Below are positions 1 through 12,800 of a DNA stretch of 21,148 nucleotides, piece by piece. The DNA comes from Paramecium octaurelia. Its lineage: Eukaryota; Ciliophora; Oligohymenophorea; Peniculida; Parameciidae. Location of the stretch: contig CAJJDP010000214.1 in NCBI GenBank assembly GCA_905182995.1, positions 1-21,148 on the forward strand, given 5' to 3'. Every line of letters starts with the position of its first letter. The first letter of the stretch is position 1. A program made the position numbers and the translations under genes. A model generated the notes under the pieces. The model was not told the origin of the DNA and did no database searches. It saw only the letters and a list, made by a program, of their open reading frames with translations.

Positions 1-130
1 CGTATTCGTACTAAATATTTACCTTATACTTTTAACTTGATAAATGCTTCTTTCCTTTCTTCTTTCATATGTAAATGGTTTGTTTTAATATTGATTATTT
101 TATGATGTACACTCATACATTTGAATTATT

Positions 131-924
131 ATGGATAAATCAAAGGATGAGCAAGTAATTGTCACTTTTTAGATAATTTTTTATGAGAAAAATGACACTT
201 ATAGGAAATAGATGCGTCAGATTGGATTAAAAAATATTTAAAAATCCAAGACAATTTATTGAGTGCTTATGCCAGCAAATAACAACTTGAGTCCAATGTG
301 ATGCAAAATGGACATAAAAATTATGAGGTGGCACAAGTAGCTTCTTAAGTGCTTTGATAAAAAAAGTGATTATTGTACAAACATACAAAATGCAGAACTT
401 TGTTAGTACTATATTTCATTAGAAGATTCAGGGTAACACTTATTTCAAAGGAAATTTAAAGCACTAAGGATGAGTGGAGGCATCCATCTACAGTTGCGTG
501 TGGTGCGATGATAATTAAATTTGAACTACTAAATTGAAGTTCTCATAGAAAAGTAGAATACTTTTTTGTGGAAGAACGATACTAATGCGTTATAAAATTG
601 AATCCAGTAAAGCATAATAATTAATCTTATGCATGCTTGTTAAAATAAAATATGATATGTTTGGCTATAATACTTCCAAACGAAAAAAAATTAGTGCTGG
701 ATGAAACATGTATGATATGGTAATAAGGTGATTTAGAGATTCAGTAAATATTTTTAAGTATCTCCTAAAGTTAACATTTAGCCATAAATTCATTTATTTC
801 GGGTCAAATTTTATTATCAGATTAAACATTATTTTCTATATTAAATATCTAAAGCTATTAACAAAATTACTTTGTTATTCTTACAAAATTACCTTCTATT
901 ACTACTTTAAAAAATCATTCTTGA
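131..924 (+). other. Possible decayed coding region (code 6 frames)
   Basis: Under code 6, three overlapping plus-strand segments read like one broken protein: 131-209 (starting MDKSKDEQVIV), about 211-350 in the next frame (containing DASDWIKKYLKIQD), and about 351-511 back in the first frame (containing DKKSDYCTNIQNAELCQYY). A further stretch, 463-924, has one internal TGA at 535. Joining them needs frameshifts near 210, 350 and 460. No family is recognised. Chance open frames of this length are common in this composition, so this is only a lead; a diverged gene remnant and pure chance are both possible. Confidence 0.2.
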
Positions 925-1546
925 TTAAGGGTTTCTAATTTTAATTTAATCTTTTGATAAAATAATTAATCAAGTCTATGCTATTTATTTTCATCTATAA
1001 CCATTTAAATTTTTATTGTTTTCTAGTATGATTTTTTAGAATTAAATCTTCTGATGTCCGATAAAATGGTCTTCCACAGATTATTAGCCTCCTATTTTAA
1101 ACTAAAGTATTAGATCAGATTTCTTGAATACATTCTACAAAACCCAATCGACCAAATTTATGTTGGTTATAATTAATATTTAGTATAATTAGATTTTTTT
1201 ATAACTATTTCATATATAAATAAGACAAGGAGTCTTCTAATTTTATTATCATAAATTACCAAATGTAGGTTTTAGGTTAATATTTGCTTATTGATTAATA
1301 GTTCACTAGATTTTATAAATCTATGGGTTCCATAATTTAGATAAAATGGCATGATTTAGACTAAGATTTAATTGATTCCTAAATTAATTAAATAAGAACT
1401 AAGTCTTCTTTCTTGTAAGTTTGTTTGTTGAGTGTATTGTAATTAAAAATCCTTTTTAGTCTTTTGATACAACTTATGTTTCCTCATTGTAACTTTTTAG
1501 TCCTAACTCTGATTCTTTGATTAAATTTCGAGTTGGATCTACTCCG

Positions 1547-1562
1547 TTAATTGATCAATTAA
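1547..1562. repeat. 16-bp perfect palindrome
   Basis: The site TTAATTGATCAATTAA is its own reverse complement. It lies in gene-poor AT-rich DNA with no adjacent gene to regulate. Function unknown; short AT palindromes also arise by chance. Confidence 0.6.
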
Positions 1563-1702
1563 TTGAAGCAATTTCCAAGTTCTAACTTGATTTAGTTTTT
1601 GAATGAAATAATTTTCTTTGCGATTATCATTATTTTAAATTAGTTAATCTAAGCAATTTTTCTTCCTTTGCAAATTTTAAGGCTAAGGTTTTCATATCAT
1701 CT

Positions 1703-1722
1703 CATTACTTAATTAAGTAATG
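1703..1722. repeat. 20-bp perfect palindrome
   Basis: CATTACTTAATTAAGTAATG reads identically on both strands over 20 bp with no spacer. The flanking bases do not extend the symmetry. No gene is recognisable beside it. It could extrude as a small hairpin or bind a dimeric protein; this is inference only. Confidence 0.7.
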
Positions 1723-4619
1723 CCAAATTTTCCTTATTAACAATTTAGCCAAGACACTTTGTGAATAAATATATGTCATCAGTTTTAATTTATTCGTCTA
1801 AATTTACTACCATCTCTAATTTGTGAATTTAATAAATTTTTTTCTCAATATTAAATTGGTTTACATAAGATATGTTTTTATTTTATCTATAAAAAAATTT
1901 TCCTCAAAAATGAAGAATCATAATGAGAAGAATTTATTAGAAAATTATAGATTTACATAAATTTGATAAAGAATTTGTAATAATAGAACTTATGTTCTCT
2001 ACGATAAAAAGTAAACAACTCTTTACTTAAAAGGAGTTATTTTCAAATGATAATTTTACAATGAGCAAATATTAAAATAAGTCTTGAATGATAGAATACC
2101 CACTATAGAAAACATCAGCACCTAAAGTTTGAAAATTTTCTTTATTAATTATTTAATTAGAGTTTAAAATTTTTTTTTGTCATTATAAATTCCACATAAA
2201 AATACGACTATAAATTTTTCAATAAAAAAAATAAATTTCAGGGGCATTTTAACAATGAATATAAATTTTAAGGTAAATGATTTAAAAAAATAAACTATCA
2301 ACGATAATGCCCAATTTATAAGATTTTAGATCAAACTAAAGATGTATTTTATTTATCCCAATACCCTCTTTATTAAACACCTTATTATACACCAAAATGT
2401 TTAGTTTTTAATCTGCTGTAGTTTAACAGTTTACTAAAACTAAATCATAATTTCCCAGGTCTAAGTAATGCTTTACATATAATTCTCAATCTAAATAACT
2501 TGAAGTTAATAATTAACTTAAAACATTTTTCTAAAACTCATTATCGTCCTCTACCACAAATTTTCTCCAATACTTACCAAATATATTCTTCATCTTGAAA
2601 TACTGTTAAGTTATACAAAGAATACGAATTTTTTCTCAAGTTTATATTAATTTAATAAGCATACACTTTACTATCATCCATATATTCAACTATATGATAT
2701 TTCATAGAATCGTTAATATTACGGAGTTTGTATTTGAAGTAACAACTAATAAAGCTTAATGATACAAAGGCCCGCCTTGATACGTATTCAATAAATCTCT
2801 GCAATATTCGCGGTAAAAATTACTTAATCATTAGAAATTTTCGATTAAATTGACCGATTTCCATTTTGTATTCTTGTTCCTCTCCCAGAGATTTGATAAT
2901 GCTAATTTTATGAAGTTATTGAACAAATGCAGATTTTTTTGATTTTATAAAGGGAATAAATTTCAAATTTGATAGAATTAGTATGTTGTTATAAATAAAT
3001 TATTATCTTACATACTCAAATTCATTTAAATAAAGAAAGATAATAATGATGTGTTGAACAAATAATATTTATTTCTTTTATCAATTATGATAATATCATT
3101 TTTAAATGCAATTTAGGAAAGACTTTTATTTGAGTTATATAAATTGGAAATATATGTCTCAATTAAAACTCCATAAAACTCAGAAGTATCATATATTTAG
3201 ACCTTCCAAATGTTAGGAAAATTGTTAGACCTAATTTGTACTTTTGTTTCATCATCTCTCTTAATTTGTTCGAAGGTTACACTTATGTTTATCTATTAAA
3301 TGTTTAAAGCTCGTTCTCTCATTATAAACTAAACACCATCTAAGAGGTAGTAAGAATCAAACTCTCAATTTATTTGGCATGTTCTTTAGTCTCTTAATTT
3401 TCTACTTGAAAACAGTAAAAATAAAGTGTCGTATTTGAGGATTAGGTTAAGATATAAACTTCTTGCTTCCATCATTTTAATAAAACATATGAAGATCCAA
3501 ATACAATCCACAAGAACGGTGTTTCATATAGAAACATAAGTAAAATTATAAGGAAAGCTGATTTCTAACCCTTTCTGATCGATGGGATATTAATAATTGA
3601 TTTCCTGCTGGAATATCTCTTACTTTATTAAGCTGATTTAATTTTTCTGATAATAATACAAAGATATTAGCTGGATTTAATAATAATATTAAATTATAGA
3701 TTAGAGATATTTAATTTCGCAAGACAAACTTGATGGTTTGATTTAATTTTGAAATTATTACTGGTTTATCAGAAAAGAATAAAAATGTGTTTTTGGGATT
3801 ATTTCAAATTGTAATAACTGCAAACCAGTTGGTAAAGCTTGCTATTCTTAAATTTTGTTGAGTGCCTTTATGAATTATGGATTACTTTTAATATAAATTT
3901 GCTTAAAAAGAATTCAATATAGACAATAAGTACTTTGAGTCTTATGTTGTTGTTTTAAACTTTTGAAGCGATTTCAAACATATTTATCAGTAAATAAAAA
4001 TCCCTACCATCCCCAAAGTTAGCTGGCTGTTAAAAATTTATTGATTAATGAGCCCATTCCTCCATATTTCAGATTTTTGAAAAACTGCTAATTATTGTTT
4101 CAATAAAGGAAATTCTTAGAATAATTTACTAAGTTCTTGTCACTTAGGTAATAGAATTTTTATTATTTATCTCCTATTATATAATTTATAATTATTATAA
4201 GATTAACATGAAATCCAATTATTTAAATAAATTAATTCAAAGCAAAAATTACATTACTTATATTTATTTAAGCTTTTTGGATACAAATTGTTAGCATGGA
4301 TAACCAAATCTCTTTAATGATTATTAGAGCTAAATTTTATTTGAGAGTGAAGTTAAATTAGAAACCTTTTTTGATGTTGTTAAATAATGAAGACTAATTT
4401 ATCTTTGTGTGGGGATGAAAAAGTAAACTTTAGATGAGGAATGTTATGTGAAAATATCATATGATGGATGCTATGAATGCAAATTTTCATGATCATATCG
4501 ATTTTACAATTCTCTAGATTGAGTAAATGGTAAGTTTCAGATGTGTTGAAAATCATGTACTTATAAATAACATGTGTGTTCATGAGTGTAGCAATTGATT
4601 ACGAGATAGGGTAAAATGA

Positions 4620-5000
4620 AAAACGGAGGAGAATTAGAAACTTTAAAGATAAATCTAAGGCGATCATAAAACAAACATTAATTAAAAGGTTGATGAATTT
4701 ATTCCTAATAACTAGAGTAATAGCAGAGACTCAAACATAAGTAGATGAATGAAATATTAAAAATTTAAGTGAAGTGATGTCCTTCAAAATCTGAAGGGAT
4801 GTAAAGAAATAAGGTAATTAAAAAGGTTCAATCTATAAAGAATTCGTTCGGATTATAATATGAAGAGAATTTCATCTTTCAATGGCTTAGATTTGATTAA
4901 ATCTTTTATGAAAATGTCAAGGTTTTTAGAATTAGTGTCTAAATTCATTTGGGCTTAAATTGAAATTCTTTAGGAAGCATTATACAATTTGTAATTTTGA
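4620..5000 (+). other. Possible short coding region facing the MORN gene tail
   Basis: A single plus-strand code 6 frame runs from 4620 to a TGA at 4998-5000, interrupted by TGA at 4746 and 4770. The last part (4773-5000, 75 residues) contains DVLQNLKGCKEIRQLKRF. It would end tail-to-tail with the minus-strand MORN gene, whose frame stops at 4945, an arrangement common in compact ciliate genomes. No family is recognised, and the length alone is not significant. Confidence 0.2.
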
Positions 5001-7312
5001 CATAATTAATGCTCATTAAATGTATAAAATGTTCAAATTAATAATTTAATTTTAGGTTAATGTTGAGAAAATTTCTATCTTAAATATTTGATAATTGATT
5101 TCTCTAAACGATTTCTCTTTAATATTCTTTAAATTGATTACAAATTTGTAAATAATTCATTTAATTTATTAGAAATCCTCTAAAATATAAAACAAAAAGA
5201 TTTCTAACAATTTTTAATGTAAATATTGGCATTTAAGTCAGTAGATACCAAGAATATTGACACTAAAATGAAAATATATAAAAATCAATATTAATAAATT
5301 GTTCATATTTAGCATGTGTTTATTTGTAATATAATTCAATTCTCATAGTATATTCACCGCAATTTTAATTCCAATATAAATCAATTTATATCCACTTACC
5401 AATTTTTTACCCATTTCTTTATTCACCATTGAAAGTAATTTTTGATTATCCCGATTCTTCACCAAAATTTTCACTCAATTCGATCCAGTTACCAATCTTA
5501 ACTGAACATCCATTTACCAAATCATCATAATATCCACCACCGCTTAAAAAAGTAGAATTGGAATATTTACATTTTTTCGAATTCATCTCTGTCCTTTTGC
5601 CTTAAACAAATTTCCCATTTGCCCACTTTTTTATCCTTTTTGTTTTCACCATTATAAGTGATTTATGCATAATGGTAAAATTCATTGCATAACTCAATCC
5701 ATCTGCCTATTTTTAACCAATACATTCTTCGTCATAGAAATCCACCTCCAATATAAATCAACTTATATTAAAGTTTACATTTATCTAAAATCGCGCAATA
5801 TTGCCCTCTAAATAGAATATTCCATCTACCTATCTTTTAACCATTTTTATATCCACCCATATATATTACTTAAGAGTCGCATTAAAACCCATCACTCAAT
5901 CCAATCTCCAATCTAAATTTAACTCCCATGATAATATGATCCGCCACCACTATTATGAACTTTTTTATTGATATTTACATCAATTAATCCTTTTTGGTAT
6001 TTCTATCTCTAGTAAAAGTATCGCCGTCTGCTTTTTTTTCCCATTTTTGTATTCACTTTTTTCAGTGATTTTCGACCAACTAACAAATCCACTACTTATT
6101 CTATCCATTTTCCAATCATAAATCCATTGCCTTTTCATCATATTCTTCACAATCCCTGCAAAAAAAATATTTAAGAATATAGCTTTACATTTAATTTTTC
6201 AAAAAAAAAATATCCTATCTTCCAACTTTTGTACCATTTTTATATTCACCCTTAAAAGTAATTTATGAATCATCCCTAAACCCTAAACTAAGCTCTATCG
6301 ATTTTCCAGTTTAAATTCCATAACCTTCGTCATCATAGAATCCACCGCCGCTAAACAAATTGTATTTTAAATATATAATTTTACATTTATTGGTTTCCTC
6401 AGAATTCTAAATAAGTATCCCATCTTCCTATTTTTTATTGTCTCTATAAACACCTTAATGAGTGAATTATTAATTCCATGCAAACCCATCACTGAATTCA
6501 ATCCATTTACCAACCTTAAGTGAACGCCCTTCATCATATGATCCTTCACCACTATATTGTTTGATAATACCCTTACATCAGTTCATTTGTTTTTGAACTC
6601 ACATCCTTATAGAATGTACCCCATTTACCAACTTTTACACCATTTTTATATTCGCCATCAAAAGTGACTTAAGACCAAGTTTAAAATCCACCACTTGATT
6701 CAATCCATATACCAATCTTGAAGGAACCACCTTCATCATATAACCCACCACCACTATAACGTTTTCTTTTACAACAAAATACATCTATTTAAATTCCTCA
6801 TCAAAGTACCCTCTAAATAAAATGTCCCATCTGCTAACATTTTTACCATTCTTGTATTCGCCATTATAAATAATTTGAGATAAATCATATAAGCCATCGC
6901 TTAATTCAATCCGTTTTCCAATTTATTTTGATCCTCTCCATCATACCACCCACCTCCACTAATAAAAGATTATTAGAAATTATTTACATTTATTAAGTTT
7001 GTTTTGACTTCCTATCCTTATAAGAAATATTCCATCGACCAATTTTAACACAATTTTTATATTCACCATCATAAATTACTTAAGAATCAACATAAAACCC
7101 ATCACTTTATTCAGTCCTTCTTCATTAAGCTAGCCTCCTTCAGCATATAATCCATCACCACTTAAAAATAATAATATTTAATATTAGAGTATTCTCTTCA
7201 ACATTTTCTAAAGTCTCACTATTCCCTCTAGTTATCCATTTACCAGATTTTAAATTATGTTATTCATATTATCCAATTCATTACAAATTATTTTATATAT
7301 TCTAAACAGGTC
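4945..7312 (-). pseudogene. Tandem MORN-like repeat protein, decayed multi-intron gene
   Basis: Reading the minus strand with TAA/TAG as Gln gives repeated units whose core reads IGGGSYDE...KIGKWIEL SDGF...SQVTYDGEYKNG KKVGRWDI. The YDGEYKNG and GxW elements are MORN-like; long proteins of such units are familiar in Paramecium and relatives, where MORN repeats usually mediate membrane or scaffold association. Each unit ends in AT, followed by a GTA...TAG intron, and the next unit restarts with the Ile-Gly-Gly-Gly codons. The best-preserved unit (about 6755 down to 6577) is fully open. Damage elsewhere: frameshifts in the units near 6920, 6440, 6080-6000, 5900 and 5730; a small deletion near 7110; an in-frame TGA near 6405; and a lost 3' splice site near 5751. 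No start codon is identifiable upstream of 7312. After the last unit (about 5345) a non-repetitive frame stays open to TGA at 4945-4947 and may be a C-terminal tail, but that could be chance. Some indels fall in A-runs, so sequencing error is an alternative to true decay. The family call is firm; pseudogene status is likely. Confidence 0.82.
5345..7312 (-). repeat. ~202-bp intron+exon tandem repeat array, about 9.5 units
   Basis: Introns occur once per unit at 6959-6987 (29 nt), 6754-6782 (29), 6552-6576 (25), 6351-6384 (34), 6156-6188 (33), 5950-5978 (29), 5751-5778 (28) and 5543-5570 (28). Their starts are spaced 195-208 bp apart. All begin GTA on the minus strand. Five end TAG, one CAG (6156), one AAG (5543), and one has lost the AG (5751). 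All interrupt the same Ile codon (AT|T or AT|C) before Gly-Gly-Gly. This regularity shows that the array grew by duplicating an intron-containing unit rather than by independent intron gain. Units have since diverged widely in sequence, so the expansion is old. Confidence 0.85.
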
Positions 7313-8830
7313 AGAAGATAAGGCTTTTTTGATTAGCCAACATGTTTGTCACTAATTTTAAAAAAATGCACAAACATCCTCAAACAATTTCCTTCCAATA
7401 TGTATCAAATCACTTTTTCATTTATTTAAAGAATTTAAAATTTTGTTTTTATTTTCTTGGTGGTTTATAAATATAATCCCAAACTATCCCTTGACACTCT
7501 TTGCGAAACTCGTAATCAATAATTTATTCATTTACAATAATAATACTATTTTCAATTAATTTCAAAAGTATTTAATAGAAATCCAAAAATGTCCTTCTAT
7601 ATTGTATTAAAAAAGATTATAAAGGTGTTGAAGATTTTTTTTAATTAGAGACATGTTATCATATCTCTCTACATATAAGAATTAATTTATGATTTAAATT
7701 AAGGTAGTCTAATCTAATATCAACAATGCCCTAATCACAATTTATAGACAAGAATGTTAGCAAAGAATTGTTGAATTTAAGTACTCTCCTCCTCAATTTT
7801 AGAGCCTATCAATATTTTAGAATAAGAATTAAAAAAATTTCATTAAGTCAATTAAAATTTTGAATTATATATAGTATTATGTATTTTAATATATTCTATC
7901 ATCTAACTTTTAATATATAATCAATCCTAATTTTATGAACTCTAAACATATATTTGTCTTAATTTACACAGAATTATATTAGAGAAAACAAGTTTAAAAA
8001 TAAATAGTATTTTGATTAATATTTAGATATTTTAAACAAGAAAAGTAAGAAGCAAATTAAAGTAGATTTTATTTTAATTTGTTCAAAGAATCTTTGAGTT
8101 CATCACTTGGATTGTTTTAAAAAGATTATAATCTAAAATCCCATTTACTTAAATTTTAATTAGAGTCAAATTAATTTTTATCATCTCTTTCATCCTACAT
8201 CTCTATAGGGATGATAATTTTGCAAATGTAATTAATACAGTACTTCTTTAAATAACTATCATTTTTTATTTTTAAATGAGTGCATTAAATTAGTACTATT
8301 AACAATAGATGTATGTTGCCGAATAGTTCCAAATTAACTTTAAAAAAGAACTCGTTCAGATGATGAATAGCAATGATCGATATCCTAAAATTTTATACAA
8401 ATATATATAAAACTTCGCTTTGAATCAAATTTACTGTTAAATCAATTGTGTAAATCTCAAACTTTATTGTTCCTATTCTATTTTTGAAAATAATGTAGAT
8501 CACCTTGAAAAAAAAATGATGAGCAGTCTAAATTCTTTTATTATTTACTAAATATTCATCGATTTAAATTCATAAACTAATTTAAGGCTAAGAAACTAAT
8601 TAGTGAGGTAAGATGCTTTCAAGTTTCATAATCTTTTAAGCTCTGTTCAAACCGTCAGAAAAAAAAAAAATATTCCTTTCCCCTTAATTTGGAATCAAAG
8701 TATTGGTTTTTAAATTAAAAGGACAAAAAATTATAATATCTATGGCCTAAAGGATAATGACTTCACCTATCTTTTAATGAATTTTGATGAAAGCCTTTAA
8801 CACAAGATATTAATGAATATGAATTAAATT
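7313..8830. other. AT-rich stretch, nothing recognised
   Basis: This lies upstream of the minus-strand MORN gene and would hold its 5' end and promoter if the gene were intact. I could not find a start codon joined to the array, another gene, an RNA gene or an obvious repeat. Poly-A and poly-T runs of 6-12 nt are frequent. Confidence 0.5.
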
Positions 8831-8842
8831 TGAGGCCTTAAA

Positions 8843-9860
8843 ATGTATATAGAAATGAGGATTAGGTTAGAGATAAATAGAATTAATAGAAAGAAATATA
8901 TTGAAAAACACAAGGGGTAATAAGGAATGAATAAGGTAGAATAATAGGATGGGGAGAAAGAAAGTTCGATATCAATTTCAGAAGTATAATAAGAACTAAA
9001 ATCATCAAACCAATCGGCAACTCATGTGTTAGAAAAATGGGGTGGAAGGTTAAAGGCATGGATAAATAAAGAGTGAAAGATTTCTTAGGAGGTATATTAG
9101 AGGAAATCTAATAATCCCAATAAGAAGAATGGAGATCTAAAGTGGTGACCAGAGATGAGTGATAGAATTGCGCTACCAGGTTAGGGTGAAGTTAGGTTCC
9201 ATAGTAGATAGTAAAATAGGGCTCCTATTTCATTTTCGAAATCTAGATAATTTAAGATCTACGAATCCATGTCCCACCTTTAAAGACTCATAATTAATCT
9301 TTTGTGAAATGCTATTATGAGATTCGAAGGTTATACAGAGGAAAGCTATCTAAGGCAGGGATGATGATATTTAGGAAAGAGAGAGAATACCATGCTTAAA
9401 GAAATAAGAAAGGCTTGCTGAATACATAGAAAGATTATAAAGAGGAGAAAGTTAGAACTAGGAGGGTTAAAATGAAGTGATGGTAATAAATTTTGAAGGA
9501 GAGGGATGTGGCAGGATTGGGATTCCTCTTTTATGTTGGATTTAGTACATTAAATAGATAGATTATTTGGAGATGAGCAAATAAAGGGAATGAAAATGAA
9601 TGATCTGATTAATGGGCATATAAAAGGAAAACTTGAATATGGACTAACCATGAGGATGAGGATAGAATACAAGCGTTGTAGGAATTTGTGATGTATAACT
9701 TAGAAATTAGATTGATTTGATACAAGGTGCCAAATGTAGAAGTAGTATTCCCTTTGAGTAAGAGATTTGTTTAAAGTGGAGAAATGAATAGCAAGACTTC
9801 CTCAAATATAGTTGCAATATAGATACAATGAGATGAGAGTGGTACTCACTGTTAGCATTA
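8843..9860 (+). pseudogene. Purine-rich island, possible broken plus-strand gene
   Basis: About 1 kb of the plus strand is conspicuously rich in G and A compared with the balanced AT-rich flanks, as Paramecium coding strands often are. A code 6 frame opens with ATG at 8843 (MYIEMRIRLEINRINRKK) and runs 77 codons to TGA at 9074. It includes the Ser/Gln-rich stretch ISISEVQQELKSSNQS and then VLEKWGGRLKAWINKE. Beyond it, plausible charged segments continue in other frames, for example DFLGGILEEIQQSQQEEWRS (about 9080-9140) and QERERIPCLKKQERLAEYIE (about 9375-9430), so several frameshifts would be needed. No family is recognised. Purine-rich DNA gives charged peptides in every frame, which weakens the case. 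Confidence 0.3.
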
Positions 9861-12800
9861 ATTATTGATTCAATTATATAATACTAATAATCAAAACCTA
9901 AAATTAAATTAGCAATATATTATTCAAATGAAAATTTTCCTTTCTAGGTTTAAATAAGGTAAGAAATTTTGGTTTATTAATTAATAGACAAATTTCATAT
10001 TAGAAAATTCGCAGAAACACCTTACTCTTTCAAAGACCTTCAAATAAGCTAGATTAATCATTTAACCTATTTATATTTTGTTTTGAAATATGATTCTTCA
10101 ATCATTTTGGTTTTTTTGTTATGTGGTTTAAAATAAAATACATTTTTATTGTTCAATAATGAAAGTGTATTAAGAACATACCTCTTAGAACTAATCTAAG
10201 CGGATATCTAAGTTAAACTAGATGATCAAATGAAATATAGTATTTCTATTTTCTTCAGAATGAAAAAATTCTTAAAAACCAAAACTTAAAATATCTAAGA
10301 CCATAATCTAATTATAATTTGAAAATTTGAGATAAGGTTTAAAGCTGTTATTCTTATTTTCGGTAGATAAGTCTGATAATCAGATGAGCTCAACAAATTT
10401 ACTTTTCTATATCTAAAAGAACTCTTATTACAATTCGATTTTGTTAGAAAACAATTACAATTAGATAAAATGAAAAACTAAATAAAAATTGAGTCTAAAA
10501 TCTATTTAGAACGAAAGAATTGTTTAAACAAATAAACTTCATCTAAACTAAAAAAGTGTGTTTAAATTTAGGTTATCTAAAGAGATTAGCAATTTATCCA
10601 CCAATAATCAACAATGCTCTGAAATTCTTTTCTTTACATAGATTTATATATTTTTTAAGAATTATGCAAATAGTTATCATTTCATTTATACCTGGTTTAT
10701 TTCTTGTTTTGAAATGCAATCAAAAATATAATCTATATTTTGATAATTAGCGCATTTTTAAGAGATAAATCTTAATTGTAAAAGAAAGATTCTACAAAAA
10801 TGAAATACAGTTTGAATTAAAAATTTATACCCCATATCTGAGATTCTGCGAATTCTAGAATTTAAAACTTTGAAAGTTACAATTTATGTTTATATTTTCC
10901 ATATCAATAATAAGAACTTTCTTTAAAGCAGGGTCAAGTTAATAGCTTTTTTTAGATGATTTTGCACAGAAGAATAGTTATTTTTTTGATCTCAATAATG
11001 ACAATCCAAAATGATGAGGAAATTGTGAAGAAGTAGGATTAATTCCATTTGAATCCATCATTTAAAATTTTTAGAGACAATTGTATTATTAATATAAACA
11101 ATTTATGCAAATTAATACTATATGATTTCTTTTAAATTATCCTTAAACATACCATTCAGAATCAGGATAAATTATCTTAACTAATAACGAAACTATAAAT
11201 TTGAAATGTTCTGTTATTCAACGAAAATAACATCATAGAAAGTAAAATTGATAATGCTTCTAGATAATTGATTAGTAGAACAATAATCATTATATAAAAT
11301 AATCCACCCTAAAATTAAAAGGATTTAAATTAAATACACTAACATTATGTTCATGATTCAATATTCAAATATATCCATTTCCTCAAATATTTTATTTATA
11401 CAGAATTAATAGAAGTAACCAAACAAAATAATCCAGCAATAGCATTAATACAGTTGAAATTTCGAAGCCAAAGCCCTTATAATTTTCATATTTAAGAAAT
11501 TCAATAAAGAACTGAAAAAAAGCTAATGTTTGAATTGACGAAATAAAATTAATTTTTTTAATATGCTTCGTTGCTAATTTGATCTGAAGGAGTACCTCCA
11601 TTAACTTTATTGATAATTAATTTAATTGGCAATATTTTATAAATAATTAGGATGAATCCTTTAAGTAAATATTCCAAAATTCTTTAATGCGGTGGATACT
11701 GATAGTGCAATAACTTGATGCATGGCAGGAACCATAATAGATCTAGCCGATCAGAGAGTATAATAACTAATCAGTTTACAAAATCAAATTTGATACTCAT
11801 ACCATTAAAATAAGGAAAGATGTCTGTTATTTTATAGCGTTGGATAGGACAAAGAATTTTCAATAAAGGTAAACTTTCAATAATTCATTTTCAATTCTAG
11901 ATCTCTTAATGTTTATTGATAGAATAGAATGATGAGCTCAAAACCTAAGTTGAGATGTAATATTTAAGGTTGCTCAAGGGGATTGAAATAATTACAATGT
12001 AACAGGCGGTTAATAAATATCGAATTAATTAACAAAAGCACAAGCTTTTCAAAATTTAATTCTCTATCTAGTTTTACTACTTAAGTAAAAGTTAATCCAA
12101 AAATTTGCATTTAATTAATTTCATCTGATAAAATTATTGAGAATATAAAGAGCCTTCTTAATTTACATATTTATCAGAATTTAAATATTGCAAAAGAAGA
12201 GCATCCCACTCCTCCAAACTATTTCCATCATCGAACCTTTTTCTAATCCCTCAATAATAAGAGGGTCTCCAATAGATGAATACATTGGTTATTAATCAGT
12301 TGAAAATACCCACCGCGATATTCTGTTATTAGTATATTTTACAATCTAGGTACATAAAAAATGTTTGATTTACTTCAATATCGCCCATATTGTAATTTCA
12401 TAAAAATAATAGTAACTATTTAGTCTGTCATATCGTATTAGATTACCATGCTCACTCAATTCCAAATAACAATTAATATATCTTCGCAGATGAGTTTATA
12501 ATAAAACTATCTAAATAATATACAATATAGACAACTACCAGAAACCAAACAATCTCTAAGAAAACTATGATTATAATTGTAGCAATCAAAATTGACATCT
12601 TTATTAATTTATACCTCAGTCCAAATAATTTATCAATCATCACAGATTCTTTGCTTAAAATACCAAACTTACAAAGTGAAAATTTGCGAATGATATTTTT
12701 ATTAGCAATTGATATGATATGTTCAAATATTTTCTAAATTAAAATTATCACTTAAATTTAAAAGCATTCTCTAGATAATTAATCTCATTAAAAGCCTTTT

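Larger units (their letters stand above)
925..4600. other. AT-rich stretch, no confident gene
   Basis: I see no domain, RNA gene or supported intron-exon structure. Code 6 open frames exist, for example 1054-1431 on the plus strand (ATG start, TGA end, 125 residues), but that length is expected by chance. Two perfect palindromes lie at 1547-1562 and 1703-1722. A short standard-code frame on the minus strand at 4380-4583 has no other support. Confidence 0.5.

Noticed and set aside
4380..4583. 67-residue standard-code frame on the minus strand
   Set aside because: No motif or signal, and the apparent stop is TAA, which is Gln here. Frames of this size are expected by chance.
6281..6292. Telomere-like CCCTAAACCCTAA stretch
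   Set aside because: Only about two units, plant/protist-like rather than the CCCCAA/CCCAAA of Paramecium, and it lies within a MORN unit's coding sequence.
6367..6552. 61-residue standard-code frame on the minus strand
   Set aside because: Lies inside a MORN-like unit in a different frame from the one that gives the GSYDE / GKWIEF motifs, so it is a shadow.
8843..9720. Idea that TGA encodes Trp in the purine-rich island
   Set aside because: Reading TGA as Trp gives a long peptide, but TGA is no rarer in that frame than expected, TGG is also used, and the lectin-like gene avoids TGA for 422 codons and ends on it.
10556..10750. Hydrophobic 64-residue plus-strand frame
   Set aside because: Begins at GTG, not ATG. 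The opposite strand is open over the same region, and hydrophobic peptides are common in AT-rich DNA.
11392..11601. 69-residue minus-strand frame with a hydrophobic C-terminus
   Set aside because: Overlaps another equally plausible code 6 frame on the same strand; no family, no clear start context.
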